This document shows, one piece after another, positions 18,124 to 27,287 of a stretch of DNA of 64,000 nt. The position numbers were made by a program, and so were the translations under genes. How positions within the stretch are numbered: position 1 is the first letter of the stretch; each line of letters opens with the position of its first letter. The notes below the pieces were generated by a model, which searched no databases, was not told the DNA's origin, and saw only the letters and a program-made list of their open reading frames with translations. The stretch is from Methylophilaceae bacterium (GTDB taxonomy: Bacteria > Pseudomonadota > Gammaproteobacteria > Burkholderiales > Methylophilaceae), in the NCBI GenBank assembly GCA_027488395.1, contig JAIYBT010000010.1, forward strand, positions 217,446 through 281,445, written 5' to 3'.

Positions 18124-18465
18124 ATGCGAATCGATCAAATCAACAGCGATGTTCATGTGGGTGAGTTATACGGCAAAGTCAGTGCCACAGGCTTACCATC
18201 CACGGTGTATCACGTACTGGCAGTGAACAAGCAAGGTATTTTGTTGCAAAATATGGATAACCCGCTGAGTCAGTTTGAAACGACTCAAGCCAAACTGAAG
18301 CAGTCGGGTTATATAAAACTCAGTGAAACCCCTTATGTCAATTTAGCCGTCAGCCAAAAGCGAAAAACCAAGTCAACGACATTAAAGCGTTGCCCTTACA
18401 CATTTGATATATTCGCCAATCGCGCGGATTACGAACGCCCTCACAGCGCACCCCTAACCCCTTAA
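18124..18465 (+). CDS. Hypothetical protein, possibly leaderless
   Basis: A 113-residue protein I do not recognise. It has a plausible folded region from about 12 to 75 (ELYGKVSATGLPSTVYHVLAV in part, then KQGILLQNMDNPLSQ) and a basic, low-complexity C-terminus. It is divergent from gltX and convergent with the TPR protein gene. A good -35/-10 pair ends 6 nt before the ATG and no Shine-Dalgarno is visible. It has no signal peptide or membrane segment. It could be a real lineage-specific gene or a chance frame. Confidence 0.45.
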   Translation: MRIDQINSDVHVGELYGKVSATGLPSTVYHVLAVNKQGILLQNMDNPLSQFETTQAKLKQSGYIKLSETPYVNLAVSQKRKTKSTTLKRCPYTFDIFANRADYERPHSAPLTP

Positions 18466-18502
18466 GCATGAAAATAGCGTTGATCCCGCTTTTTATTGGG
18501 TC

Positions 18503-19753
18503 TTACGACGATGGCGTTTGCAATCGAACCACGTACGCGCCGCTATTGAGCAAACTTGCATAAGGGCGTGGTAAAGAAGCTTGCACGCTGTTTTTTTTCA
18601 CAACCGCGTCATAACTACAAATGAGTCTTTCAGGATTTTCCCGCGTATCGAACAACATCCACGTCATCCGCTTACCGTCTTCTGCTGACACTGCCGCTTG
18701 AAAAAGCGTGGATGATTCATTACACCCAACATGATAGTCCGTTTGATGCGTATGGTTTGGAAAAGGAACCGCGTTTAAAAAACCAAATAAGCTGTCGTGC
18801 TGTAACAGCTGCGTTTTTGCGTACGGCCAGACATATTCTCGTAAAAAAAATTGATCTGCAAAATGTTGCGAGACGACTGGCTTGCGCAAAAAAGCCTCAA
18901 TCAATGCGTGCATCGCAGGAAGCGCGCCTTTGCGCACCCCCCACAGCCCTGCCAACATCAGCTCGGTGTGCGAGCCATAATCTCGCATCATATGAAATGC
19001 TTGACCACTGTCCATCCAAGCGGTCACAGCTTCTGCTTCGCGGGATTGTATGATGGCATCGCAATCACGAAAAATCACCACATCCACATCGTCCATATCG
19101 TAAGCCGCAAACCGCCACATCGGGCCCGGCCAGGCTTGTAAGCGTGCGTCTACCTGAATGATTTGCCCGCCTGCGTGTTTGAGCCGCGCAATCACGGTCG
19201 GTGGCACGCTGTCATCCACGTAAAATAGACATTGCCAATGAGGATATACCGTAGGTTGCGCTAAACAGTTTAAAATTGCACCTTCACAATACTTGGCTTG
19301 TGCACCAAATAAGGAAAATGCAATCACTTTACGCCCATGCGATGGCCAAGTTGATGGAGATGCGTGTGCGATTAATGGTGCTGACTGACCAAATTGGGCA
19401 TCTCGTAACATGAGTGCCTGTAACCCAACAGTGCCAGCCGATTCAAACTGACCGAGCGCGCCATGCGCATGTGCTAGCGCGTCAAGCGCAACCATTTGTT
19501 GCGGCTGATATTTCAGCGCGCGCTGCGAATATTGAATCGCGGCTGACCAACGCCCAAGCATTATACAAGTCGTCGCGGCATCCGCCCAGGCATCAGCATG
19601 ATGCGGCATGCGCTGACAAAACAGTAACACGGTGTTGAGCGCAGCCTCAAAATTACCTTGCGCAAACAGTTGTTTAAAACGTTGACCAGCCATCACTGCG
19701 GACTGGTTTGGACTCTGCTTAGCGCTCTTGTTTTTTTTCTTGTTACCTGCCAT
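18503..19753 (-). CDS. TPR-domain protein with glycosyltransferase-like C-terminal part
   Basis: A 416-residue protein. A lysine-rich N-terminus (GNKKKNKSAKQ) is followed by two or three TPR-like units (GNFEAALNTVLLFCQRMP, GRWSAAIQYSQRALKYQPQQ) to about residue 125, then a globular region beginning KVIAFSLFGAQAKYCEGA. In it, YVDDSVPP, FRDCDAIIQSREA and HMMRDYGSHTE look like a GT-A nucleotide-sugar transferase core with a DxD-type acid pair (DCD). I know no named family for it. It may glycosylate a surface polymer or protein, but no neighbour supports a pathway. It is probably monocistronic. Confidence 0.65.
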   Translation of the reverse strand: MAGNKKKNKSAKQSPNQSAVMAGQRFKQLFAQGNFEAALNTVLLFCQRMPHHADAWADAATTCIMLGRWSAAIQYSQRALKYQPQQMVALDALAHAHGALGQFESAGTVGLQALMLRDAQFGQSAPLIAHASPSTWPSHGRKVIAFSLFGAQAKYCEGAILNCLAQPTVYPHWQCLFYVDDSVPPTVIARLKHAGGQIIQVDARLQAWPGPMWRFAAYDMDDVDVVIFRDCDAIIQSREAEAVTAWMDSGQAFHMMRDYGSHTELMLAGLWGVRKGALPAMHALIEAFLRKPVVSQHFADQFFLREYVWPYAKTQLLQHDSLFGFLNAVPFPNHTHQTDYHVGCNESSTLFQAAVSAEDGKRMTWMLFDTRENPERLICSYDAVVKKNSVQASLPRPYASLLNSGAYVVRLQTPSS

Positions 19754-19911
19754 CTGTCACCCTTACATTTAAAACAAGATGCATCACGATAAACGTGTTT
19801 TTTGCCTACGTACCTAATATTTAACGAGTTGGCGGTACGTCATGTTGCAATCGCTCAAGCATCAATAACAAGTGCACAACTTCCTTCGCTGACACACGCG
19901 CTCTTTAAACC

Positions 19912-19934
19912 AAAAAAATACCGCTTAAGCGGCA
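19912..19934 (-). terminator. Rho-independent terminator of rimO
   Basis: On the minus strand TGCCGC-TTAA-GCGGTA (one G-T pair) followed by T7; 11 bp after the rimO stop. Confidence 0.75.
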
Positions 19935-19945
19935 TCTGTTGGCAT

Positions 19946-21280
19946 TTAAAAGGAAGGTGGCGCCGCAATCAAATCATGGCCTTGTGCATCCACAATTTGC
20001 ACATCCACAAAGTCGCCAGGCTGCAAGCCATCGGCATCTTGGCAATACACGATGCCATCAATGTCAGGGGCATCGCCTTTGGTGCGCGCAATTGCAATCA
20101 CGTGTCCATCCTCGTCTTGGGTTAATTCATCCACCAATACCGTTTGTACACTGCCAATTTTAGCCGCGACTTTAGCCGCACTGATCCGTTCTTGTACTTC
20201 CATAAAACGGCTTAAACGCTCTTGTTTAACGGCTTCAGCCACCGGGTCTGCGAGCGCATTGGCCGCCGCCCCATCCACCGCCGAGTAGGCAAAACAGCCA
20301 ACGCGATCTAGCTGTGCTTCCTCCATAAAATCGAGCAGCATTTTAAAATCATCCTCAGTTTCACCGGGAAAGCCCACAATAAAGGTACTGCGTATTGCGA
20401 TGTCTGGGCAAATATCCCGCCACGCTTTAATACGGCCTAAATTGTTTTCACTGCTGGCTGGACGCTTCATGGCTTTTAAAATGCGGGGGCTGGCGTGCTG
20501 AAACGGCACATCCAAGTAAGGCAAAATGGCGCCTTCAGCCATTAAAGGGATCACATCATCCACATGCGGGTATGGATACACATAATGCAACCGTATCCAC
20601 ACGCCCAACTCACCCAACGCTTGGCTTAATTCTGTCATATGCGTTTTCACTGGGCGGCCATTCCAAAAGCCCTTGCGAAACTTCATATCCACGCCATAGG
20701 CGGAGGTGTCTTGTGAAATGACTAAAATTTCAGAGACGCCTGCATTGACCAAGCTTTCCGCTTCATTCAACACGTCGCCAATCGGTCGGCTGACCAAATC
20801 ACCACGCATACTGGGAATAATGCAAAAACTACAACGGTGGTTACAGCCCTCTGAAATTTTTAGATACGCATAATGTTTAGGCGTTAAACGTATGCCTTGC
20901 GGCGGCACTAAGTCGGTATAAGGATCATGCGGTTTTGGTAAGTGGGTATGTACGTGACCCATGACTTCCTCGAGCGCATGTGGGCCAGTCACGGCCAGCA
21001 CATTGGGGTGCGCATCGGTAACCACCTCTTTTTTTGCACCCAAGCACCCAGTCACAATCACTTTACCGTTTTTATTCAGCGCTTCACCAATCGCGTCAAG
21101 CGATTCTTGTACGGCTGAATCAATAAAACCACAGGTATTGACCACCACTAAATCAGACTGCTCATAGCTATTGCTGATCTCATAGCCTTCGGCACGTAAT
21201 TGGGTCAAAATCCGTTCAGAATCCGAGCCCGCTTTGGGACAACCGAGAGAAACAAAGCCCACTTTTGGTGATTGATGCAT
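19946..21280 (-). CDS. rimO: Ribosomal protein S12 methylthiotransferase
   Basis: Radical-SAM enzyme of 444 residues that adds a methylthio group to an Asp of ribosomal protein S12. N-terminal UPF0004 domain with [28 protein letters not shown] and VTGCLGA supplies one iron-sulfur cluster; the radical-SAM motif is [11 protein letters not shown]; the C-terminal TRAM domain ends DLIAAP. Start at 21280 has AAAGG 8 nt upstream and the family N-terminus; the frame is open to 21328. Confidence 0.96.
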   Translation of the reverse strand: MHQSPKVGFVSLGCPKAGSDSERILTQLRAEGYEISNSYEQSDLVVVNTCGFIDSAVQESLDAIGEALNKNGKVIVTGCLGAKKEVVTDAHPNVLAVTGPHALEEVMGHVHTHLPKPHDPYTDLVPPQGIRLTPKHYAYLKISEGCNHRCSFCIIPSMRGDLVSRPIGDVLNEAESLVNAGVSEILVISQDTSAYGVDMKFRKGFWNGRPVKTHMTELSQALGELGVWIRLHYVYPYPHVDDVIPLMAEGAILPYLDVPFQHASPRILKAMKRPASSENNLGRIKAWRDICPDIAIRSTFIVGFPGETEDDFKMLLDFMEEAQLDRVGCFAYSAVDGAAANALADPVAEAVKQERLSRFMEVQERISAAKVAAKIGSVQTVLVDELTQDEDGHVIAIARTKGDAPDIDGIVYCQDADGLQPGDFVDVQIVDAQGHDLIAAPPSF

Positions 21281-21296
21281 ATCTTTAACCTTTGAC

Positions 21297-22223
21297 TTAA
21301 CCTTCAAAAACCCATTTTGCCACGGCAACCGAAGTCACCCCTAAGCCTATCAACAATAATTGCATGATGGATTCGCGGGATGAAGTGCGTTTGTGTAGGC
21401 CAGGAATTAAATCTGCTACAGCCACATACAACATACTGGCGGCAGCCAAACTTAAAATGTAAGGGATCCAGCCTTGCACCCAATGCAAGGCATAATAAGC
21501 CAATAAGCCACCTAATAATGTGGCAAGACTAGACGCAATATTGAACAAAAAAGCTTGTCGTTTACTGTAGCCTGAATGCAATAAAATCAAAAAATCGCCC
21601 ACTTCTTGAGGAATTTCATGGGCAATAATCGCCAAAGCAGTCACCAAGCCCATTTGTATATCCACCATAAAGGCTGCGCTGATTAAAATACCATCCACAA
21701 AGTTATGAAACGTATCTCCAATCATAATCATCATGCCACTTCTCCCGTGATCATCATGGGGAGATGCTTGATCGTGTTGGCAATCAGCAGTGTGACGATG
21801 ACGATGCAACTGCGGCGGACGATTGCTGACCGCCTGATATTTTGCATTGGGGTGACGAACGGTAGTTAACTCAGGGCAATTGGCCTCATCATGCGGTGCA
21901 TGCATCTCACAATGGTCGCCGTGACAGTGCCGCCACAAGACCAGTTTTTCCAGCGCAAAAAATAGCAATACCCCAAACAACATGGTGGCCGTCATGGCCT
22001 CAATGTTGGCACTGGTCTCAATGGCATGGGGCAAAATCTCAAGAAACACCGCCGCCAATAATGCGCCGATCGCGTAGCTCACCAACAAAGGCACCCAATG
22101 CTTTTTGGCATTGAGCGCAAATAAAGCAGCAATGGTCACGCTAAGTAAGCCACCGACCGTACAGGCGAGCACAATCCCGAACAAAGGGGAAACCGCACCG
22201 ATAGATAAGGTCGTGGATGTCAT
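21297..22223 (-). CDS. ZIP family metal transporter
   Basis: A 308-residue membrane protein with about eight predicted segments. The signature ZIP helices are visible: [17 protein letters not shown] (helix 4, with the metal-binding HN and D) and [14 protein letters not shown] (helix 5, HE and QE). A long loop between helices 3 and 4 (residues about 99-165) is very rich in His, Cys and Asp ([15 protein letters not shown]), a metal-sensing or binding stretch. Zinc or iron import is likely, but direction and metal cannot be read. It precedes rimO by 16 bp, so they may share a transcript. Confidence 0.88.
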   Translation of the reverse strand: MTSTTLSIGAVSPLFGIVLACTVGGLLSVTIAALFALNAKKHWVPLLVSYAIGALLAAVFLEILPHAIETSANIEAMTATMLFGVLLFFALEKLVLWRHCHGDHCEMHAPHDEANCPELTTVRHPNAKYQAVSNRPPQLHRHRHTADCQHDQASPHDDHGRSGMMIMIGDTFHNFVDGILISAAFMVDIQMGLVTALAIIAHEIPQEVGDFLILLHSGYSKRQAFLFNIASSLATLLGGLLAYYALHWVQGWIPYILSLAAASMLYVAVADLIPGLHKRTSSRESIMQLLLIGLGVTSVAVAKWVFEG

Positions 22224-22344
22224 GCCATACTCAATGAAAAGAGGCGCGCATTATACGTGAGTTCGCGCAAACACACAGTAGCGCGTACTGTGCAAGGGAC
22301 TGACAAACGATCATGGCTTTCACCAATGAACAGTTCAAGCATCA

Positions 22345-22758
22345 TTAAAGATATTGCGCCACAATATAGCCAATCACAATCCCAATCATCAAGGCAATGG
22401 TCAAGCCACGATAGGTCAGCACATCTTTTGAATAACCACGGCGGATAGCGATAAATGAAATCAGATACCCAACCGCATTCAATAACCAAATAAAGCTAAA
22501 ACTTAATACTTTTACCACCAAAGGCCCCACCAATGGCATCAAGCCTATTAGGCTGAGTAGCCAAGCAAATACTCCAGACAGCATGCCGATTAACAGCGTG
22601 ACCCCTGCAATCACCCGCGCATTCCAGTCCAACAGATACCCAATATATATAAAACCAACCAACCCGAGTAGTAACGGCATCATCACTTGCCATTGACGCC
22701 AGCTTCTATTGGTTGACCTCTCGGTAAAGCTTTCAGGTTCTGGTGGCACAATAGACAT
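22345..22758 (-). CDS. Hypothetical membrane protein
   Basis: A 137-residue protein with a hydrophilic N-terminus of about 24 residues and four hydrophobic segments (around 27-42, 48-70, 74-98 and 118-136). No family recognised. It lies 26 bp after the HAD gene and continues the rluD-pgeF-HAD direction, so it is probably cotranscribed. Nothing suggests a function beyond an inner membrane location. Confidence 0.6.
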   Translation of the reverse strand: MSIVPPEPESFTERSTNRSWRQWQVMMPLLLGLVGFIYIGYLLDWNARVIAGVTLLIGMLSGVFAWLLSLIGLMPLVGPLVVKVLSFSFIWLLNAVGYLISFIAIRRGYSKDVLTYRGLTIALMIGIVIGYIVAQYL

Positions 22759-22784
22759 GCATTTTTCCTATCATCAATCTATGG

Positions 22785-23456
22785 TTAAGGGTGTTGACGC
22801 TCATCCAGCGCTGTTACGCCGAGTGTGCTTGCTAACGACAACAGTGTCTCGCAAACTTGCCAATGCGGCGGGTGTGCGGCAACCGATTCAGCATAGCCCC
22901 AAGTGACCCAAATAAAATCCATGTGATGGCAGTCAGCGGCTAAACCATCTTCGACCCGATCACCAATATAGAAACAATCTGCAGGGTTGAGCTGTTTGGT
23001 CTGCAATATCTCACCGATCATAGCGGCTTTATTATTGAGTGCAGGTTCAAAATAGTCCAATGCAAAAACGTCGCTAAACAAGGATTGCCAGCCTAAGTGC
23101 GCTACGATTTTTTGGGTTGGATATAACCGTTTATTGGTCGCAATATAACAATGACGACCTGCCAAGTGCAACTGGTGTAGCAACGCTGTAACGCCTGCAT
23201 ACACTTCGGTCTCTAGATAGCCTACTTGATCATATTCGTTTTTAAACGCTGCGGCGAGTTGCTGTAAGCTTGCTTCATCATTGCGACCAGACAACCGCGC
23301 GAGTGTTTGCATTAAGGGAGGGCCAATCACTGCATGGTTCAGTGGTGCAACACGCGGGATGCCAGTATGTTGAAAGGCTAAGTCGAAACTTTTTAAGATA
23401 CTGTTAGCTGAATCAATTAATGTGCCATCTAAATCAAAAATTAAGTGTGGTTTCAT
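22785..23456 (-). CDS. HAD-family hydrolase
   Basis: A 223-residue HAD phosphatase with motif I FDLDGTLIDSANS, motif II ATNK, lysine at NNKAAMI and motif IV YIGDRVEDGLAA. The cap is of the phosphoglycolate phosphatase/PgmB-like helical type. Start at 23456 (MKPHLIFDLDG) is preferred to 23474, which would overlap pgeF. Substrate not readable: Gph-like enzymes dephosphorylate many small molecules. 5 bp after pgeF. Confidence 0.78.
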   Translation of the reverse strand: MKPHLIFDLDGTLIDSANSILKSFDLAFQHTGIPRVAPLNHAVIGPPLMQTLARLSGRNDEASLQQLAAAFKNEYDQVGYLETEVYAGVTALLHQLHLAGRHCYIATNKRLYPTQKIVAHLGWQSLFSDVFALDYFEPALNNKAAMIGEILQTKQLNPADCFYIGDRVEDGLAADCHHMDFIWVTWGYAESVAAHPPHWQVCETLLSLASTLGVTALDERQHP

Positions 23457-23461
23457 ACAAT

Positions 23462-24220
23462 TTAAGGGATCCAAATCAGACTGGCCATGCGTCCAGTGTT
23501 GCCATCTCGACGATAGCTATAAAAAGTGTCTTGGTCAGTATAGGTACAATATTCGCCGCCAGTGACCTGGGTGATCCCTAAACGCTGTAAACGTTGCCGC
23601 GCAATCAGATATAAATTAGCCAGCCACTTATCCTTCATGGGATCAAAAGCATCGCTTGCAATCGCGTGTTGCGCGATAAATTGCGCGCGGACTTCATTGC
23701 CAACCTCAAACGCCTGTGGCCCGATTGCAGGGCCTAACCAAGCCATGAGGTGAGATGCGGGCAGCTGACTGGCTGCAGTCATGGCAACGACTGTTTGCTC
23801 TACCACACCAGCACACAAACTGCGCCACCCTGCATGAATAGCCGCCACTACGGTCCCTGCAGCGTCGCACATTAAAATAGGCAAACAATCCGCGGTCATC
23901 GTCACACACACCACCCCGCGTTGGGTGGTAAAACTGGCATCCGCATCTTGCAAGCCCTTTGCAGTTGCGGCATCGATCACACGCACGCCATGCACTTGAT
24001 TCAGCCAGACAGGCTCACTTGGCAAAGCATGCATTAAACATCGACGGTTGTGCGCTACCGCTGATTCATCATCTTGCACATGGTATGCAAGGTTTAAGCT
24101 GGCATACAGCCCGGTGCTGCTGCCGCCGATACGGGTAGTTTGGCGCGCTTGTACCGGCGTCGGCAAGGCCCAATGCGGTATGATCAGCGGTGGTGATTCG
24201 GGTTGTAACGGGTGTTGCAT
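23462..24220 (-). CDS. pgeF: Peptidoglycan editing factor PgeF (multicopper polyphenol oxidase/YfiH family)
   Basis: A 252-residue YfiH/DUF152 protein. Visible: TTRIGGSSTGLYASLNLAYH, LNQVHGVRV, TADCLPILMCD and AIHAGWRSLCAGVVE, giving the conserved His-Cys-His metal set. In E. coli this protein cleaves L-Ser wrongly incorporated in muropeptides; older annotations call it laccase-like. It follows rluD by 27 bp, a widely conserved pair. Confidence 0.92.
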   Translation of the reverse strand: MQHPLQPESPPLIIPHWALPTPVQARQTTRIGGSSTGLYASLNLAYHVQDDESAVAHNRRCLMHALPSEPVWLNQVHGVRVIDAATAKGLQDADASFTTQRGVVCVTMTADCLPILMCDAAGTVVAAIHAGWRSLCAGVVEQTVVAMTAASQLPASHLMAWLGPAIGPQAFEVGNEVRAQFIAQHAIASDAFDPMKDKWLANLYLIARQRLQRLGITQVTGGEYCTYTDQDTFYSYRRDGNTGRMASLIWIP

Positions 24221-24247
24221 AGCGATATTGTGTATTCATCCAGGCAA

Positions 24248-25369
24248 TTAGGCGTCTTCATCTGTCTCAGCAATGGCTTCGTCGTCATCCGCTAACAAAG
24301 CCTCCTCATCCCAAGCGTCATCTTCCAAATCATCGTCCCAATCTTCGTCGTCGTCGCCGATAAATAAACCATCTTCATCCACATTAAAATCGACAGGTGC
24401 AAACGGTTCATCGGGAGCAGGTACGGCGCGCATGGCCTCTAACAAGCCACGCATATCCTCGGCAAGTTCAATTTGCCACTCCATCGGCGCTTGGGTCACG
24501 GGATGAATTAACCCTAGCTTGATCGCATGTAACGCTTGCCGATCAAACTGGCCAATGGCTTCACGCAATTCGGGCGACATCATTTTATGCGGAATGATGT
24601 TACCAATGCCATACATTGGATCACCGACCATCGGCGCTTTTAAATACTGCAAATGCACCCGAATTTGATGGGTACGTCCGGTTTCTAGCTGGCAGCGTAG
24701 ATAGGTATTCGTCCCAAATCGCTCGAGCACTTGATAATGCGTCACCGCAGCTTTGCCTTTGCGGACCACGGCCATTTTGGTGCGATGGTGCGGGTGACGA
24801 CCTATCGGTTGCTCTACCTTGCCATTGCGCCATAACTGACCCCAGACAATCGCACGGTATTCACGCTTCACCGTTCGCGCTTGCAATTGACGCACCAAGC
24901 TGGTTTGCGCTTCCAGTGTTTTGGCGACCACCAATAAGCCACTGGTATCTTTATCCAATCGATGCACTATCCCAGCGCGTGGTACCTCTTTTAATTGCGG
25001 CCAACGAAATAATAAGCCATTGAGTAAGGTGCCCTGCCAGTTACCTGCGGCAGGATGTACCACTAAGCCAGCGGGCTTATTAATAACGATTAACGCGTCG
25101 TCCTCATATACCACATCAAGCGGAATCTCCTCGGCAGAGAACGCATGCGCTTGCGCATTGACGGGCGGCTCAACCGCGACTTTCTCACCGCCCCAAACTT
25201 TGGTTTTGGCGGTGGGTTGTTTGCCATCGAGCAGGACTAAGCCCTCTTTAATCCAAGCTTGTAGACGACTCCGAGAGTGATCGGGCAACATCTGTTGCAG
25301 GGCCAAATCAAACCGCTGACCGCCTAAATGGGTGGGTACAACCAGCTCTAAGCTTGCGCTTTCTTTCAT
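24248..25369 (-). CDS. rluD: 23S rRNA pseudouridine synthase RluD
   Basis: A 373-residue pseudouridine synthase for helix 69 (positions 1911/1915/1917 in E. coli). N-terminal S4 domain (GGQRFDLALQQMLPDHSRS), then catalytic HRLDKDTSGLLVVAKT with the essential Asp, and LETGRTHQIRVHL. The last 60 residues form a very acidic tail of Asp/Glu runs (GDDDEDWDDDLEDDAWDEE) not seen in E. coli RluD. ATG at 25369 is favoured over 25384. It is divergent from bamD, as in many gamma- and betaproteobacteria. Confidence 0.94.
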   Translation of the reverse strand: MKESASLELVVPTHLGGQRFDLALQQMLPDHSRSRLQAWIKEGLVLLDGKQPTAKTKVWGGEKVAVEPPVNAQAHAFSAEEIPLDVVYEDDALIVINKPAGLVVHPAAGNWQGTLLNGLLFRWPQLKEVPRAGIVHRLDKDTSGLLVVAKTLEAQTSLVRQLQARTVKREYRAIVWGQLWRNGKVEQPIGRHPHHRTKMAVVRKGKAAVTHYQVLERFGTNTYLRCQLETGRTHQIRVHLQYLKAPMVGDPMYGIGNIIPHKMMSPELREAIGQFDRQALHAIKLGLIHPVTQAPMEWQIELAEDMRGLLEAMRAVPAPDEPFAPVDFNVDEDGLFIGDDDEDWDDDLEDDAWDEEALLADDDEAIAETDEDA

Positions 25370-25431
25370 ATTTTTAAACAGCATCAGTTATAATGAGCTG
25401 TGTTTCCTTAACAAAATGACTGTGTTACTAC

Positions 25432-26265
25432 ATGCTTCGCATTTTACCGCTTAACCGCTTGTTCACGCGTGCTTTTATTTTAATTGCAACTTTAACGCTG
25501 TCTGCGTGCGCCATTTTTGGCAGCCCCACCCCTTTAGATGAAACCAAGGGCTGGAGTGAGCAAAAGCTGTACGCCGTGGCACAAGAAAAAATGCAAGACA
25601 AAAACTATGACAAGGCCATCGATTATTTTCAGAAGTTAGAAACACGTTACCCACATGGCGCCTATGCCACGCAAGCGCAATTAGAAATCGGCTTTGCCTA
25701 TTACAAAAAAACCGAACCTGTGTTGTGTATTTCTACCATGGATCGTTTTATTAAAATTCATCCTAATCACCCCAACTTAGATTACGCCTACTATTTAAAA
25801 GGGTTGGCAAGTTTTAACGAGCGTGGCTTGATGGAAAAATACACAGGCCAACAAATCAATGATCGCGATCCCAAAACATTACGCATCTCATTTAATACCT
25901 TCAAAGAACTGACCGAACGTTTTCCCAATAGCCGATACTTTAAAGATGCGAGTCAGCGCATGATTTATCTGGTAAACACCCTCGCCTCGCATGAAATGCA
26001 CGTTGCGCGTTATTACATGCAACGTAAAGCGTATGTCGCAGCGTTGAATCGTGCGCGTTACGTGATTGAAACCTATCCTAACTCTACCGCCATTGAGGAT
26101 GCACTTGTCACGACTATTAGCGCTTATGACGCCATGGATTTGAACGATTTGAAAGCGGATACCTTAAGGGTTTTAAAGACCAACTATCCAGAAAACCCTA
26201 TGATTACTGGCAAAATCAATGAAGATGAAAAAATTTGGTGGAAATTTTGGGAAAGCTTGTATTAA
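25432..26265 (+). CDS. bamD: Outer membrane assembly lipoprotein BamD
   Basis: A 277-residue lipoprotein of the BAM complex. Signal peptide with lipobox LSAC (Cys at residue 26), then TPR repeats (YDKAIDYFQKLETRYPHG, CISTMDRFIKIHPNHP, AALNRARYVIETYPNS) that bind BamA and unfolded barrel proteins. Length is a little above E. coli (245). A TATAAT at 25389-25394 lies in the short divergent gap with rluD, but no good -35 is seen. A strong terminator follows. Confidence 0.96.
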   Translation: MLRILPLNRLFTRAFILIATLTLSACAIFGSPTPLDETKGWSEQKLYAVAQEKMQDKNYDKAIDYFQKLETRYPHGAYATQAQLEIGFAYYKKTEPVLCISTMDRFIKIHPNHPNLDYAYYLKGLASFNERGLMEKYTGQQINDRDPKTLRISFNTFKELTERFPNSRYFKDASQRMIYLVNTLASHEMHVARYYMQRKAYVAALNRARYVIETYPNSTAIEDALVTTISAYDAMDLNDLKADTLRVLKTNYPENPMITGKINEDEKIWWKFWESLY

Positions 26266-26300
26266 GTTGGCCTAATCTGTACAAACGCTTAAAAATAATA

Positions 26301-26328
26301 ATCGCCAGTGACTCTGGCGATTTTTTTT
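26301..26328 (+). terminator. Rho-independent terminator of bamD
   Basis: Perfect stem ATCGCCAG / CTGGCGAT (26301-26308 with 26314-26321), 5-nt loop, then T8. Confidence 0.92.
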
Positions 26329-26355
26329 ACAAATAGAATTGGATGCATCGTTGTT

Positions 26356-26691
26356 TTAAGCATGCCCTGAAGTTACTTTCAAGCCAATCAGGGCGATCAT
26401 CAATAACACTAAAAAGAATACACGCCATGGCGTGATGGGGTCGCCCAAATATGCCATGCCAATGATTGCCACTCCCACCCCACCAATGCCAGTCCACACA
26501 GCGTAGGCCGTGCCTATTGGCAACACCTTAGCCGCTTGCTCTAAACAGCCAAAGCTTAAAATCACACAGACATAAAATGCAATGCTCCAAGGAATATGTT
26601 TGTGCCCATCCATCAGCTTAATCGAAGTCGCAAAACCAATTTCAAATACACCAGCAAGCAATAAATAAAGCCAAGCAGTTTGTACATTCAT
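26356..26691 (-). CDS. SMR-family small multidrug/guanidinium exporter (SugE-like)
   Basis: A 111-residue protein with four membrane segments. The coupling Glu of helix 1 is in AGVFEIGFATSIKL (E17), and LPIGTAYAVWTGIGGVGVAIIG is the SMR signature, closest to SugE/Gdx guanidinium exporters. The helix-1 Trp found in Gdx is Phe here, so the substrate is uncertain (guanidinium or quaternary ammonium). Upstream lies a 30-bp dyad (26898-26927). I see no clear guanidine riboswitch. Confidence 0.85.
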   Translation of the reverse strand: MNVQTAWLYLLLAGVFEIGFATSIKLMDGHKHIPWSIAFYVCVILSFGCLEQAAKVLPIGTAYAVWTGIGGVGVAIIGMAYLGDPITPWRVFFLVLLMIALIGLKVTSGHA

Positions 26692-27042
26692 CGTTAAATC
26701 ACACGTCCATCCATCAAAACCAAATCATAGCCTGTTATGGTTGGCTTCAACAACCAACACTGACCAATCGCCGATGTGGTCAGGACAAGCGCTTGAGCAA
26801 TTTGGGCTGCCAATGAATAGCTATGGCGGTTGGCTATTGAGTCAAAGAAATACCCAATAAAATGCTTCCTGTTTGATTCATACATGATCATTTATTCTTG
26901 CTAATATCAATTAGCTGATATAAGCAAACGAAAATGAAACATGGCTTCACGCGGTCATTAAGTAATTCAAATGACGGTCGTTATTGTCAATAGGTGTATG
27001 TTTAACATCGACAACAAGACGCGTAAAAAGGAAACTTAAGCC
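26692..27042. other. Intergenic region between SMR gene and interrupted small ORF
   Basis: A 351-bp stretch with no convincing gene. A 65-codon leftward frame (26694-26891) ends next to the SMR gene but has no ribosome site and no recognisable product. It contains one strong inverted repeat at 26898-26927 and AT-rich flanks that could hold promoters for both directions. Confidence 0.5.
26898..26927. promoter_or_regulatory. Inverted repeat, operator-like
   Basis: TTGCTAATATCA, 6 nt, TGATATAAGCAA: 12-bp arms with 11 complementary positions. The size and spacing fit a repressor dimer site (TetR or LysR type). It lies about 207 bp upstream of the SMR start. No regulator gene is adjacent. The role is inference. 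Confidence 0.5.
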
Positions 27043-27273
27043 ATGGATTATGTGATGAAAACCTCAGTTGCAATTGCAATGATTTGTTGTTTGGATGGTG
27101 TGCTGGTCTCTACTTTTTTAAAACTATTTTAGAGCTCAAAATCCAGACCATTGCAAGTAGATGATGGTGACATCATTCACATTACCATCGGCATGTCATA
27201 CACAGGCATTTTCGTAGCCGCTCAGTCAATCCATCAAGACAACCCAGAAACATGGGTCGTTGTATCAAGATAA
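27043..27273 (+). pseudogene. Small ORF interrupted by an in-frame TAG (or a 29-residue membrane peptide)
   Basis: ATG at 27043 has AAGGAA about 10 nt upstream. It codes a 29-residue hydrophobic peptide (TSVAIAMICCLDGVLVSTFL) ending at TAG 27130-27132. The same frame continues without stop for 46 more codons ([18 protein letters not shown], then [10 protein letters not shown]) to TAA at 27271-27273, 14 bp before the chemoreceptor start. Either a nonsense mutation broke a 76-residue gene, or the first part is a real small membrane protein and the rest is chance. No family recognised. Confidence 0.35.
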
Positions 27274-27287
27274 ACACTGGGGTAAGT

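Noticed and set aside
26694..26891. 65-codon leftward frame ending next to the SMR gene
   Set aside because: No ribosome site and no recognisable product; may simply be the SMR leader.
26692..27042. Guanidine riboswitch in front of the SugE-like gene
   Set aside because: No conserved ykkC or ACGR hairpin pair could be recognised by eye.
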